From positions 1-64,000 of the forward strand of contig NZ_CADIJQ010000010.1 in NCBI RefSeq assembly GCF_902859595.1: a stretch of 64,000 nucleotides of DNA. The letters are read 5' to 3'. Positions 51,806 through 60,954 of this stretch are shown piece by piece. A program made the position numbers and the translations under genes. The stretch comes from Achromobacter kerstersii (lineage in GTDB: Bacteria; Pseudomonadota; Gammaproteobacteria; Burkholderiales; Burkholderiaceae_B). Below the pieces are notes generated by a model. The model did no database searches. It was not told the DNA's origin and saw only the letters and a list, made by a program, of their open reading frames with translations. How positions within the stretch are numbered: position 1 is the stretch's first letter; each line of letters begins with the position of its first letter.

Positions 51806-52450
51806 ATGTTCCCCAACGACAGACCCCAGACTCTGGGCGAAGAAATCGCCAACACCATCAGCCATGGCGTAGGCGCGGCCGCCGCCGTCGCCTCTGCCCC
51901 CATCCTCATGATTGCCGCCGTGCGTCAGGGCGACGCCGCGTTCATCGCAGGCGCGGCGGTCTTTGCGGTGTCGATGTGCCTGCTGTATCTGGCGTCCACC
52001 ATCTATCACGCGCTGCCGCGGTGCCGCGCCAAACAGATCTTCAATGTGCTGGACCACTCGGCCATCTATCTGCTGATCGCCGGCACCTACACTCCGTTTG
52101 CCTTGGGTGCGTTGCGCGGCCCTTGGGGTTGGACGTTGTTTGGTCTGGTGTGGGGGCTGGCGCTCTTGGGCGTGGGGCTGAAGGCCAGCAAGCGCCTGAA
52201 CCGGCCCGCGATTTCCACCGGGCTGTATCTGGCGATGGGGTGGATCGTCGTCATTGCGGTGAACCCGCTGATCGAACGCGTGCCCACGGGCGGACTGTGG
52301 TGGCTGGTTGCGGGCGGCCTGGCGTATACGGGCGGCGTGGTGTTCTTCGTGTTCGACAACCGCTGGCGCTACAGCCATTTCATCTGGCATCTGTTCGTGC
52401 TGGCGGGCACGGTGTGCCACTTCTTCGCGGTGCTCTGGTACGCCGCATAG
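51806..52450 (+). CDS. Hemolysin III / TrhA family membrane protein
   Basis: A 214-residue, seven-segment membrane protein of the hemolysin III (PAQR) family. Conserved metal-site residues appear in NTISHGVGAA, STIYHALPR, and HLFVLAGTVCHFFAVLW; LDHSAIYLLIAGTYTPFAL is the family signature. In bacteria these proteins affect membrane-energy homeostasis. A gap of about 280 bp upstream carries its promoter; no structure was seen there. Confidence 0.93.
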   Translation: MFPNDRPQTLGEEIANTISHGVGAAAAVASAPILMIAAVRQGDAAFIAGAAVFAVSMCLLYLASTIYHALPRCRAKQIFNVLDHSAIYLLIAGTYTPFALGALRGPWGWTLFGLVWGLALLGVGLKASKRLNRPAISTGLYLAMGWIVVIAVNPLIERVPTGGLWWLVAGGLAYTGGVVFFVFDNRWRYSHFIWHLFVLAGTVCHFFAVLWYAA

Positions 52451-52476
52451 GGTACGCCGCGTAGCACGCCCCTGCC

Positions 52477-53244
52477 CTAACCCTGGCGCAGAAACTCAGT
52501 CGGCGAGCGGCCCAGCACCCGGCGGAACATCGTTGAGAATGCCGCCGGGCTTTGGTAGCCGAAGTCCAGCGCAATGGCGGTCACGGCTTCGCCTGCCGCC
52601 AGCCGCGCCAGCGCCAGCACCACACACGCGCGCTGACGCCATTCCGAAAACGACATGCCCGTGTGCGCGTGGAAATGGCGGCTGAACGTGCGCGGGCTCA
52701 TGTGCAGGCGGTCGGCCCACCCTTGCGGGGGCTGACGGGCATCGGGCGCGGCGATGAAGGCGCGGCACAAGGCCGCCAGCCGCTTGTCGCGCGGCACCGG
52801 GATGTGCAACGGCAACACGGAAGCCCGATCCACCTCGTGCACCAGCAGCGCGGCCAGCGCGCCGTCGCGGCCCGCCAGCTCGTAGTCGGCGGGCATATCC
52901 ACCGCGTCCAGCAACAGTTGCCGCAATAGCGGCGACACCTCAATCACTTCACACGCGGTGCGCTGCGCGCGCGCCGACCCCGGTTCCAGGTACGCGCTGC
53001 GCGTGCTGACGTCCAGCATGCGCACCTGATGCGTGACCCCTGCCGGTATCCACACGGCGCGTTGCGGCGGCACCACCCAGTTGCCATCGCGCGTGGTCAC
53101 CTGCATGACGCCGGTTGCGCCATACAGCAGTTGCGCGCGCCTGTGTGCGTGCGCAGGCAGCAGCGTGCCCGGCGCGTAGTCGTTGCCGATGGCGACGACC
53201 GCGCGGTCCAGGGAATCGTAGTGATCGATGTGCGTGTTGCGCAT
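52477..53244 (-). CDS. AraC-family regulator with cupin domain (NimR-like)
   Basis: A 255-residue regulator: an N-terminal cupin (HAHRRAQLLYGATGVMQV) and a C-terminal AraC HTH (LHMSPRTFSRHFHAHTGMSF to FSTMFRRVLGRSPTEF). It is divergent from a TSUP permease gene, which it probably controls, an arrangement like nimR and its efflux gene. Confidence 0.92.
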   Translation of the reverse strand: MRNTHIDHYDSLDRAVVAIGNDYAPGTLLPAHAHRRAQLLYGATGVMQVTTRDGNWVVPPQRAVWIPAGVTHQVRMLDVSTRSAYLEPGSARAQRTACEVIEVSPLLRQLLLDAVDMPADYELAGRDGALAALLVHEVDRASVLPLHIPVPRDKRLAALCRAFIAAPDARQPPQGWADRLHMSPRTFSRHFHAHTGMSFSEWRQRACVVLALARLAAGEAVTAIALDFGYQSPAAFSTMFRRVLGRSPTEFLRQG

Positions 53245-53353
53245 GGCAGGCGATGACGCGTTGGCCGAAACGCAAACATTATTGTCCAATCCTCGAAAGC
53301 AGGCCACGCCGCGCCGCCGTATCGTCATCTTTTTCCGCAACCGGACGAACGGC

Positions 53354-54169
53354 ATGCTGTATGTGATCTTGGCAATATTTGGCTGCGCAAGCGGCGTTAC
53401 CACCGTGCTGTTTGGCTTTGGCGGCGGCTTTGTGGTGGTGCCCGTGCTGTACGGCGTGTTGACGGCCACGCATGGCGCGAACGACGCCATCGGCCAATCG
53501 GCCATGCACATCGCGGTGGCCACCTCCACCTGCGTGATGATCGTCAATTCCATTGCGGCCACGCGCAAGCACCAACGCGCGGGCAATATCCTGCGCGCCT
53601 ACGTATGGCCGCTGGCGGGCTTTATCGCCGTGGGCGCCTTGCTGGGCGCATGGGCCGCCACGCGCGCCAGCGGCGATCTGGTGCGCGTGGCGTTCATCGT
53701 CTATCTGGGCGTGACGATTCTGGACTGCGTGCTGCGCCAGGGCTTCATGGCGCAGCACGCCGCACAAACACCCCGGCCGCTGGGCCAGGGCGTGGTGGTG
53801 GGTGGCGGCGTGGTCATCGGCACCATCGCCACGTTTCTGGGCGTGGGCGGCAGCGTGATGACCGTGCCCCTGTTGCGGCGGCGTGGCTTGCCGATGGCCA
53901 AGGCCGCCGCCATGGCCAACCCGTTGACGCTGCCCGTCGCGCTGGTGGGCACCGTGGCCTACATGGCGGCCGCGCGCAGCCTGCCCGCCGCGCTCGCGCC
54001 CTGGATCGTGGGCTATGTGGATCTGCTGGCGTTCGCCGCACTGGCGCTGGGGTCGCTGATCGGCATCCGCCTGGGCGCGCCGCTGATCCCGCGCATTCCC
54101 GACCGCTTGCATGCGCGGGTCTACATCCTGCTGCTGGCGCTGGTGATGCTGAGCATGCTGCTGATTTAA
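53354..54169 (+). CDS. TSUP family permease (TauE/SafE)
   Basis: A 271-residue membrane protein with about eight segments and the two GxGGG half-repeats typical of the family (FGFGGGFVVVPVL and FLGVGGSVMTVPLL). Members export sulfite, sulfoacetate or other organosulfur anions, or import carboxylates. Start 53354 is used. Its stop context GCTGCTGATTTAAGC is the likely parent of the array that follows. Confidence 0.92.
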   Translation: MLYVILAIFGCASGVTTVLFGFGGGFVVVPVLYGVLTATHGANDAIGQSAMHIAVATSTCVMIVNSIAATRKHQRAGNILRAYVWPLAGFIAVGALLGAWAATRASGDLVRVAFIVYLGVTILDCVLRQGFMAQHAAQTPRPLGQGVVVGGGVVIGTIATFLGVGGSVMTVPLLRRRGLPMAKAAAMANPLTLPVALVGTVAYMAAARSLPAALAPWIVGYVDLLAFAALALGSLIGIRLGAPLIPRIPDRLHARVYILLLALVMLSMLLI

Positions 54170-54310
54170 GCGGGGTGACTGCGTTGAGCGCGCTGCTGAT
54201 CTGAGTGCGCTGCTGCTGAGCGCGCTGCTGATTTGAGCGCGCCGCTGCTGAGCGCACCGCTGATCTGAGCGCGCCGCTGAGACAAGCCGGCGGCTGATTT
54301 CGGCGCGCCA
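54157..54310. repeat. 15-17-bp array derived from the stop-codon region
   Basis: Starting with the gene's own GCTGCTGATTTAAGC (54157-54171), about eight diverged units follow, such as GCGCTGCTGATCTGAG, GCGCTGCTGATTTGAGC and GCACCGCTGATCTGAGC. Spacing alternates between 15 and 17 bp. Confidence 0.75.
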
Positions 54311-54533
54311 CGCACGATTCTTCGGCCTCGCCCACACACCTAAGGAAACATCGCGGCCAGCAGCGACTACGAAACCGCGCAAAACGTTTCCGCACCGCCC
54401 CCGGGGGCCGCCCTCCCACAGAAGCCACCCCATATCGTGGCGTGCCGACACAGGAAAACACATCGCGAAACTTGTCCCGCGGCCGGTCACGTCGTCATCA
54501 TGGTCGGACTCTTAACCGGAACAAGGAGGTTTC
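54311..54533. promoter_or_regulatory. Leader of the DUF4168 gene
   Basis: After the array this stretch has no gene. It contains a CCCCCGGGGG palindrome near 54400 and ends in AACAAGGAGGTTTC, an excellent ribosome-binding site for the gene at 54534. No clear -35/-10 pair was picked out. Confidence 0.4.
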
Positions 54534-54932
54534 ATGCAGCGTTCCACTTACGCATTCCTATCCGCCGCCATGTTGACGACGGCGTTGTCCGGTGCTCCCG
54601 CCCTGGCGCAGAACGCCAGCCAGCCGCCGGCGGCTCAACCGCAGATGGCCCCCGCCATCGCCCAGCCCACCGACCAGCAGTTGCAGCGCTTTGCCTCGGC
54701 ATCGCAGAAGGTGTCTGGCGTGGTTGACGAGTACCGTCCCAAGGTCGACGCCGCGAAAACGGACGACGCCAAGCAAAAGGTCGTCCAGGAAGCGGACGCC
54801 AAGATGGTGCAGCTGGTGCGTGCCGATGGGCTGACCGTCGAAGAATTCAATGGCATCGGCCAGGCCGTGCAGCAGAACCCGCAATTGAAGCAGCGGGTAA
54901 TGAACTTGAGCCAGGGCGCGCCCAAGCAGTAA
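54534..54932 (+). CDS. DUF4168 exported protein
   Basis: A 132-residue secreted protein with a signal peptide ending at residue 25 (GAPALAQN). The mature part, after a Pro/Gln-rich linker, matches DUF4168 (LQRFASASQKVSGVVDEYRP and EEFNGIGQAVQQNPQLKQRV). Function unknown. A very strong ribosome-binding site suggests high expression. A strong terminator follows. Confidence 0.88.
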   Translation: MQRSTYAFLSAAMLTTALSGAPALAQNASQPPAAQPQMAPAIAQPTDQQLQRFASASQKVSGVVDEYRPKVDAAKTDDAKQKVVQEADAKMVQLVRADGLTVEEFNGIGQAVQQNPQLKQRVMNLSQGAPKQ

Positions 54933-54957
54933 GGCTGGACCGGGGATTGTCCGGCCT

Positions 54958-54991
54958 GCGCCACGCGCCCCTGGGGTACGTGGCGCTTTTT
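54958..54991 (+). terminator. Rho-independent terminator
   Basis: GCGCCACG (54958-54965), GC-rich loop, CGTGGCGC (54979-54986), TTTTTATT. It closes the DUF4168 gene; its T tract begins the 44-bp repeat. Confidence 0.9.
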
Positions 54992-55118
54992 ATTGCCCGC
55001 GCCGTCCGTTCGTGCGCAGCGTGATCACAATTTTTATTGCCCGTGCCGCCTGTTCGCGCGTGGCGTGATCGCAATTTTATTGCCCGCGCCGCCTGTTCGT
55101 GCGTGGCGTGATCGCAGT
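54987..55118. repeat. 44-bp repeat, three copies, starting at the terminator T tract
   Basis: Copies begin at 54987, 55031 and about 55074 with TTTTTATTGCCCG and continue with a G/C-rich half ending GTGATCRCAA. CAATTTTTATTG at each junction is itself a small dyad. The array runs to 50 bp before the GST gene. Confidence 0.85.
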
Positions 55119-55168
55119 ATGCTGGCTGCGGTTCTCACCCCGAAGACATCTTCAAGGAGCGCGGTATC

Positions 55169-55867
55169 TTGACCCCGGACCTTACCCTGTACGACCTGGC
55201 GGGCGCGGATGCGACCCTACGCTTCAGCCCGCATTGCTGGAAGACGCATATGGCCTTGGCCCACAAGGGGCTGTCCGCCAAGACGGTGCCGTGGCGCTTC
55301 ACTGAAAAAGAAGCCATTGATTTTTCCGGGCAGAAGCTCGTGCCGGTGCTGGTGCATGACACGCATGTCGTCAGCGATTCCTGGCAGATTGCCTGCTATC
55401 TGGAAGACACGTTCCCAGAACGCCCGTCGCTGTTTGGCGGCGCGGGCGGACGCGCGGTGAGCCTGTTTGCGAACAGCTGGGCCGACACCACGCTGGTGCC
55501 GGTGCTGGCGCGCCTGCTGCTGCCCGCCATCCATGGCCTGATCCACGAGAAAGATCAGGACTACTTCCGCGCCTCGCGCGAGAAGCGCTTTGGCAAGCTG
55601 GAAGACCTGCCCGCGGGTTACGCAGACCAGGTCGCCGCGTTGCGCGCCGCCCTGTTGCCGCTGCGTCACCTGCTGGGCAAGCAGCCGTACCTGTCGGGCA
55701 GCCAGCACGCCTATGCCGACTACGCGGTGTTTGGCATGTTCATGTGGGCGCGCTGCACGAGCCCCCTGGAACTGCTGGCGGAAGACGACACGGTGTACGC
55801 GTGGCGCGAGAGGCTGCTGGATGCCTTTGACGGCCTTGCGCGCCGCGCGCCCACCGCGGCCGCATGA
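55169..55867 (+). CDS. Glutathione S-transferase family protein
   Basis: A 232-residue GST with a thioredoxin-fold N-terminus (FSPHCWKTHMALAHKGL; glutathione contact VPVLVHDTHVVSDSWQI) and a helical C-terminal domain. It starts with TTG at 55169 behind AAGGAG. No linked pathway gene. The ATGA at its stop is the start of the first copy of a 36-bp duplication. Confidence 0.9.
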   Translation: MTPDLTLYDLAGADATLRFSPHCWKTHMALAHKGLSAKTVPWRFTEKEAIDFSGQKLVPVLVHDTHVVSDSWQIACYLEDTFPERPSLFGGAGGRAVSLFANSWADTTLVPVLARLLLPAIHGLIHEKDQDYFRASREKRFGKLEDLPAGYADQVAALRAALLPLRHLLGKQPYLSGSQHAYADYAVFGMFMWARCTSPLELLAEDDTVYAWRERLLDAFDGLARRAPTAAA

Positions 55868-55935
55868 ACAGGTCAACCCGATCAATCAGCGCAATCAGGA
55901 TGAACAGATCAACCCGATCAATCAGCGCACTCAGG
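55864..55935. repeat. 36-bp tandem duplication bridging convergent stop codons
   Basis: Two adjacent 36-bp copies (55864-55899 and 55900-55935) differ at two bases. Copy 1 holds the TGA of the GST gene (55865-55867, in ATGAACAG); copy 2 holds the complement of the TGA of the ABC permease gene (55931-55933, in CACTCAGG). Each stop context is present in both copies. Confidence 0.93.
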
Positions 55936-56692
55936 TCTTCAGGCGATAACCCGTCTTGAAGATCCAGCGCACGCCGATCAAGCATGCCAGCAGGAACACG
56001 AGCGTCATGCCCACGCTGACCCCGACGCTCACGTCCGACACGCCGTAGAACGCCCACCGGAAACCGCTGACCAGATAGACCACCGGGTTGAACAACGTGG
56101 CGGTCTGCCAGAACGGCGGCAGCATCTTGATGGAGTAGAAGGTGCCGCCCAGAAAGGTCAGCGGCGTGATGATCATCAGCGGAATGATTTGCAGCTTCTC
56201 AAAGCCATCGGCCCACACGCCGATGATGAAGCCGAAAAGGCTGAACGTGACGGCGGTCAGCACCAAGAAACCCAGCATCCAGATCGGGTGCGCGATCTCG
56301 AACGACACGAACAACCGCGCCGTCGCCAACATGATCAGCCCCAAAATGATGGACTTGCTGGCGGCTGCGCCCACATAGCCCATGACGATCTCTACGTAGG
56401 AAATCGGCGCGGAGTGGATTTCGTAGATGGTGCCCGAGAATCTTGGCATGTAGATGCCGAACGACGCATTGGCGATGCTCTGCGTTAACAGCGACAGCAT
56501 GATCATGCCCGGCACAATGAACGCGCCGTAGCTCACGCCGTCGATCTCGACCATGTGCGAGCCGATGGCCGAACCGAACACCACGAAGTACAGCGACGTG
56601 GAAATGACGGGCGACAACACGCTTTGCATCAGCGTGCGCCAGGCGCGGGCCATTTCAAACAGATAGATAGCGCGGATGGCGTAGAAGTTCAT
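55931..56692 (-). CDS. ABC-2 type permease
   Basis: A 253-residue six-segment ABC-2 permease: [24 protein letters not shown] at the start and the central [18 protein letters not shown] are typical of the drug/polysaccharide exporter permeases. It overlaps the ATPase gene by four bases, forming an exporter pair. Confidence 0.93.
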   Translation of the reverse strand: MNFYAIRAIYLFEMARAWRTLMQSVLSPVISTSLYFVVFGSAIGSHMVEIDGVSYGAFIVPGMIMLSLLTQSIANASFGIYMPRFSGTIYEIHSAPISYVEIVMGYVGAAASKSIILGLIMLATARLFVSFEIAHPIWMLGFLVLTAVTFSLFGFIIGVWADGFEKLQIIPLMIITPLTFLGGTFYSIKMLPPFWQTATLFNPVVYLVSGFRWAFYGVSDVSVGVSVGMTLVFLLACLIGVRWIFKTGYRLKT

Positions 56693-57612
56693 GATTGACC
56701 GTGTACCAGGCTGACAAAAATATCCTCAAGCGAGCTTTCCGATGAATTCAAGTCGGTGAATTCAATCTGGAGCCGGCTAAGGTCGTGCAGCAGCTGGGAA
56801 ATCTGGCCGCCGCCCTGGTTGTCGTAGGTGTAGACCAGCTTGTAGCCGTCGGCCGACAAGTCCAGCTGATAGGCGTCAAGCGCGGTGGGAATGCCCGGCA
56901 GCGGCGCGGTCAGCGTCAGGCTCAGCTGGCGCTTGCCCAGCTTGGCCATCAGCGCGTCTTTTTCTTCGACCAGAATGATCTCGCCTTTGCGGATCACGCC
57001 GATACGGTCGGCCATTTCCTGGGCTTCTTCGATGTAGTGCGTCGTCAGGATGATGGTGACGCCGCTCTCGCGCAGGCGCCGCACCATTTCCCACATGCCG
57101 CGCCGCAATTCGACGTCCACGCCTGCCGTGGGTTCGTCCAGGAACAGAATGGCCGGCTCGTGCGACAGCGCCTTGGCGATCATCACGCGGCGTTTCATGC
57201 CACCCGACAGCGCCATGATGCGGCTGTCTTTCTTGTCCCACAGCGACAAGTCGCGCAGCACCTTTTCGATATACGCGGGGTTGGCCGGTTTGCCGAACAA
57301 GCCACGGCTGAACGTCACCGTGTTCCAGACGCTTTCAAAGGCGTCGGTGGAAATCTCTTGCGGCACCAGGCCGATCTTGGACCGCGCGGCGCGAAAGTCC
57401 GACACGATGTCGTGGCCATCGGCCAGCACCCGGCCGTCGCTGGGGTTGACGATGCCGCAGATGATGCTGATCAGCGTCGTCTTGCCCGCGCCGTTCGGCC
57501 CGAGCAAGGCGAAGATCTCACCGCGTTGAATTTCCAGGTTGACGCTTTTCAGCGCCTGGAATCCCGAGGCATACCGTTTAGATAAACCCTGAACTGAAAT
57601 GACAGGCTGCAC
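56689..57612 (-). CDS. ABC-2 exporter ATPase
   Basis: A 307-residue ATPase: Walker A GPNGAGKT, signature LSGGMKRR, Walker [14 protein letters not shown], and the DNA-drug-exporter-type C-terminal region. The GTG at 57612 is preferred because TGGGGGCG lies just upstream; TTG at 57624 is in frame. Together with the permease it makes a single-operon exporter of unknown substrate. Confidence 0.93.
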   Translation of the reverse strand: MQPVISVQGLSKRYASGFQALKSVNLEIQRGEIFALLGPNGAGKTTLISIICGIVNPSDGRVLADGHDIVSDFRAARSKIGLVPQEISTDAFESVWNTVTFSRGLFGKPANPAYIEKVLRDLSLWDKKDSRIMALSGGMKRRVMIAKALSHEPAILFLDEPTAGVDVELRRGMWEMVRRLRESGVTIILTTHYIEEAQEMADRIGVIRKGEIILVEEKDALMAKLGKRQLSLTLTAPLPGIPTALDAYQLDLSADGYKLVYTYDNQGGGQISQLLHDLSRLQIEFTDLNSSESSLEDIFVSLVHGQS

Positions 57613-57708
57613 ACGCGCCCCCAACTTGATCGATAGTTAGGGATTTTACCCGCCACGACGGGGGCCGCTTGGTCGGCGTGGCGGAACGCTGTGTTCGCGA
57701 TTCGGGAA

Positions 57709-58728
57709 TTACCGGCCCCAGCGCAGCACCAGCGGGTCCAGCCGGCGGGCGGTTTCCAACAGGCCCTGGCGGACTTCGTCGCGCATGCCGGGGAACGGAT
57801 GGCGGGGCGCGTCGCACGCGATCACCCCGCCCGCCTGCATCAAGGCCTTGGCCGTCAGGATGCCGCCCTGGCGGTTCTCGTAGTTGATCAGCGGCAGCCA
57901 GCGCTCGTACAGGCGGTAGGCCTCGTCGCGCTGGCCCGCCCGGTGCGCCTGGATGATGGGGCGGATGCCGTCGGCAAAGCCGCCCCCCGTCATCGAGCCC
58001 GTGGCGCCTGCATCCAGGTCCGGCAGCAGGGTAATGGCCTCTTCGCCGTCCCACGGCCCTTCCACCGCCGCGCCGCCCAGCGCAATCAGGTCTCGCAGCT
58101 TGGACGCCGCGCCCGCCGTTTCAATCTTGAAATACGACACCTGTTCGATCTCACGCGCCATTTTCGCCAGCAGCGCGGCGGACAGCGGCGTGCCCGCCAC
58201 CGGCGCGTCCTGGATCATGATGGGAATTTCGACCGCGTCCGACACCTGCTGAAAGAAGGCTTCGACCTGCGCTTCCGGCACGCGGATGGTGGCGCCGTGA
58301 TACGGCGGCATGATCATCAGCATGGCCGCGCCCTGGTCCTGCGCGCGCCGGCTGCGCGCGGCGCACACGCGGGTGCTGAAGTGCGTGGTCGTCACAATCA
58401 CCGGCACGCGGCCCGCCACGTGTTCCAGAATGGCGCGCGTCAGCACTTCACGTTCGTCGTCCGACAGCACGAACTGCTCGGAGAAGTTGGCCAGAATGCA
58501 CAGCCCGTCCACGCCCGAGTCAATCATGAAGTCCACCGCGCGTTTCTGGCTGGGCAGATCCAGCTCGCCTGACTCGGTGAAAGGCGTGGGCACCACCGGG
58601 AAAATGCCCCGGTAGCGCGGCGGTGGGGTGGTGGTCGGGGTCGGGGTCGTGGTCGGGGTCGTGGTCGGGGTCGAGGTCGTGGTCGAGGTCGTGGTCGAGG
58701 TCGTGGTCGAGGTCATCGGCGTCGTCAT
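57709..58728 (-). CDS. DHDPS/N-acetylneuraminate-lyase family aldolase, with repeat N-terminus
   Basis: A 339-residue TIM-barrel aldolase/dehydratase. The Schiff-base Lys201 is in VSYFKIETAG and a Tyr lies in MPPYHG. The usual GTTGE loop is replaced by LANFSEQF, as in keto-deoxy-sugar-acid aldolases rather than DapA. Residues 1-36 are Thr/Ser/Pro repeats (STTTSTTTSTPTTTPTTTP) encoded by a 6-bp array; the only in-frame ATGs are at 58728 and 58716, so the repeat appears translated. It is the last gene of the sugar-acid cluster. Confidence 0.88.
   Translation of the reverse strand: MTTPMTSTTTSTTTSTTTSTPTTTPTTTPTPTTTPPPRYRGIFPVVPTPFTESGELDLPSQKRAVDFMIDSGVDGLCILANFSEQFVLSDDEREVLTRAILEHVAGRVPVIVTTTHFSTRVCAARSRRAQDQGAAMLMIMPPYHGATIRVPEAQVEAFFQQVSDAVEIPIMIQDAPVAGTPLSAALLAKMAREIEQVSYFKIETAGAASKLRDLIALGGAAVEGPWDGEEAITLLPDLDAGATGSMTGGGFADGIRPIIQAHRAGQRDEAYRLYERWLPLINYENRQGGILTAKALMQAGGVIACDAPRHPFPGMRDEVRQGLLETARRLDPLVLRWGR
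58633..58716. repeat. 6-bp array, 14 units of GGTCGN
   Basis: Fourteen uninterrupted GGTCGG/GGTCGT/GGTCGA units (the last GGTCAT includes the second ATG) encode the Thr/Ser start of the aldolase-like protein on the minus strand. The unit resembles the GGTCW array at 25846. Confidence 0.88.
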
Positions 58729-58735
58729 GGCGGGC

Positions 58736-59908
58736 CTATTCGATGATGTTGAAATCGTTCAGGTACTCGGTCTTCAAGGTCAGGCCCAGGCCCGGCTTGT
58801 TGTCGTCCAGGTCGATAAAGCCTTCCTTGGCGACGGGCTCACCGTCGAAGATGTAGTAGAACAGCTCGTTGCCCACTTCCACGTCAAACATCGGGAAGTA
58901 CTCGCTCATGGGTGAGGCCAGCGTACTCATCGTCAGATGGTAGTTGTGCATCTGCCCCGCGTGCGGAATAACCGGCACGCTATAGGCCTCGCACAGCGCG
59001 TTGATCTTGTGCGCCGCCGTGATGCCGCCCACCCGGTTGGTGTCGTACTGCACGACGGACACGGCCTTGCGGTCCAGCAGCTGTTTGAACCCATACAAAG
59101 AAAACTCGTGCTCGCCGCCCGAAATCGGAATCGACGTCAGCTGATTCAATTCGGCATAGCCGTCGATATCGTCAGCGATGACGGGTTCTTCGAGCCATCG
59201 CGGTTCGAATTTTTCCAGCTTGGGCAGGATGCGCTTGGCGTATTCCAGGTTCCAGCCCATATAGCATTCCAGCATCAGGTCCGTGTCGTAGCCGATGACT
59301 TCGCGCACCGCCTCCACTGACTTCAAGTTTTCGGACACGCCCTTTTGCAAATGCGCCGGCCCGTAGCCAAAGCGCATCTTGAACGCGGTGAAGCCCTGGT
59401 CCAGATACGTTTGCGCCTCGTCCTGCATGGCCTTCAAGTCGGTGCGGTAGAGCTTGGAGTAATAGACCGGAATCTTTTCCTTCGTGCGCCCGCCCAGCAG
59501 CTTGAAGACGGGCTTGTTCACGGACTTGCCCAAGATGTCCCAGATGGCCAGGTCCACGCCCGAAATCGCCGCCATCGTCACGCCTTTGCGGCCCCAGGCG
59601 TGGGTGGCGCGGTACATGCGCTGCCACAGGTATTCGTAGTCCCAGGGGTCTTGGCCCACCACCAGCGGCGCCAGGTATTGGTCGATGATGGCCTTGGCCA
59701 CGCGCGGGGCCAGCGCCACATTGCCCAGGCCCACGATGCCGTCGTCTGTTTCCACTTCCACCACCGTCCAGCCGTGAAAGCGGAAGGTGCTCATCGTTTC
59801 CTGCTTGGAATACAGCAGGTCCATGGCGTTGGAGCAAAAATTGCCTTGCGGCGGCACGGTCTTGCCGGTCCATTCGAAGACGCGGGCGCGGACGGATTTG
59901 ATCTTCAT
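58736..59908 (-). CDS. Enolase-superfamily sugar-acid dehydratase (L-rhamnonate dehydratase-like)
   Basis: A 390-residue mandelate-racemase-type enzyme. Metal ligands lie in [22 protein letters not shown] and [11 protein letters not shown]; catalytic-type His residues are in [14 protein letters not shown] and [12 protein letters not shown]. The overall layout is closest to rhamnonate/sugar-acid dehydratases, which make a 2-keto-3-deoxy acid. It sits between the PdxA2-like and aldolase-like genes, forming the core of a degradation route. Confidence 0.88.
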   Translation of the reverse strand: MKIKSVRARVFEWTGKTVPPQGNFCSNAMDLLYSKQETMSTFRFHGWTVVEVETDDGIVGLGNVALAPRVAKAIIDQYLAPLVVGQDPWDYEYLWQRMYRATHAWGRKGVTMAAISGVDLAIWDILGKSVNKPVFKLLGGRTKEKIPVYYSKLYRTDLKAMQDEAQTYLDQGFTAFKMRFGYGPAHLQKGVSENLKSVEAVREVIGYDTDLMLECYMGWNLEYAKRILPKLEKFEPRWLEEPVIADDIDGYAELNQLTSIPISGGEHEFSLYGFKQLLDRKAVSVVQYDTNRVGGITAAHKINALCEAYSVPVIPHAGQMHNYHLTMSTLASPMSEYFPMFDVEVGNELFYYIFDGEPVAKEGFIDLDDNKPGLGLTLKTEYLNDFNIIE

Positions 59909-59921
59909 GGGGAATCCAACC

Positions 59922-60947
59922 TTATTGGGAAAGGGAACGATGCGACCGGCCCATGCGGCAGGCGATCAGAAAGGCTTGCCACGTGGCGTCCACATTCGCG
60001 CGGCCCTGGCCCGCGATGTCGTACGCCGTGCCGTGCGCGGGCGTGGTGATGGGAATGGGCAGGCCGCCCTGCACGGTCACACCGCGCGAAAAGCCCAGCA
60101 GCTTGATGGCGATCTGCCCCTGGTCGTGATACATGGTGACAATCGCCTGGAACTCGCCGGCCTGCGACTTCAGAAAAATCGTGTCGGCCGGGAACGGGCC
60201 TTGAACCGCCAAGCCTTCAGCATTCAGCTCGCGCACGGCGGGCGCAATGATGTCGACCTCTTCGCGGCCGCACGTGCCGCCGTCGCCGCCATGCGGGTTG
60301 AACGCCGCCACCGCCACGCGGGGCGCGTCGATGCCGTTGGCTTGCAACGACCGGTAGATCAGCCTTGTGGCCGCCTTGATGCCGTCGATGCTGAGCGCGG
60401 CCGCCGCGTCCTTCAGCGGAATGTGCGACGACACGCGAGACGTCCACAGATCGCCCAAGGTATTGAATTCACAGAAATAGCCGGTGACGCCCAGGTACTG
60501 CGCAAAGTGGTGCAGCTCGTCGTCGTGCTTCAAGCCGCCCTGCTTCATGGCGTACTTGTTCAGCGGCGCGAAACAGATCGCGTCGACATGGCCGTCGCGC
60601 GCGGCGTCCATGCAGGCGTTCAGCACGCGCAGCACCGAGGCGCCGCCGGGGGCCTGCGCCTGGCCCACGGTGACCTGATCGGGCTGCACCGTGTCCATCG
60701 CCAGCCAGGCGGGCAGATGGGTATCCGCGCGGTGGCGTACGGCGTCCAGGCTATCCACCGCTTGGGTCGCGACGGTCACGCCCGCCACGCGCTGGCCTGC
60801 TTTCCACAGCCACGCGTCGCCCACCAGCACGATGTTGGCGTGCTCGCAGGCGTCGGGGCGCGCCAGCAGGCGAGCGATCAGTTCGGCGCCGATGCCGGCG
60901 GGGTCGCCCAGGGTCAGGGCAATTACGGGGAGTTGCTGCGGCGTCAT
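59922..60947 (-). CDS. PdxA2-like 4-phospho-threonate/erythronate dehydrogenase
   Basis: A 341-residue PdxA-family NAD-dependent dehydrogenase: [11 protein letters not shown] at the start; zinc-site His in [21 protein letters not shown] and [12 protein letters not shown]. Context with sugar-acid genes rather than pyridoxine genes supports the PdxA2 branch, which oxidises 4-phospho-D-threonate or -erythronate. The DUF1537 kinase that usually supplies the phosphorylated substrate is not in the window. Start 60947. Confidence 0.88.
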   Translation of the reverse strand: MTPQQLPVIALTLGDPAGIGAELIARLLARPDACEHANIVLVGDAWLWKAGQRVAGVTVATQAVDSLDAVRHRADTHLPAWLAMDTVQPDQVTVGQAQAPGGASVLRVLNACMDAARDGHVDAICFAPLNKYAMKQGGLKHDDELHHFAQYLGVTGYFCEFNTLGDLWTSRVSSHIPLKDAAAALSIDGIKAATRLIYRSLQANGIDAPRVAVAAFNPHGGDGGTCGREEVDIIAPAVRELNAEGLAVQGPFPADTIFLKSQAGEFQAIVTMYHDQGQIAIKLLGFSRGVTVQGGLPIPITTPAHGTAYDIAGQGRANVDATWQAFLIACRMGRSHRSLSQ

Positions 60948-60954
60948 GCTGGTG

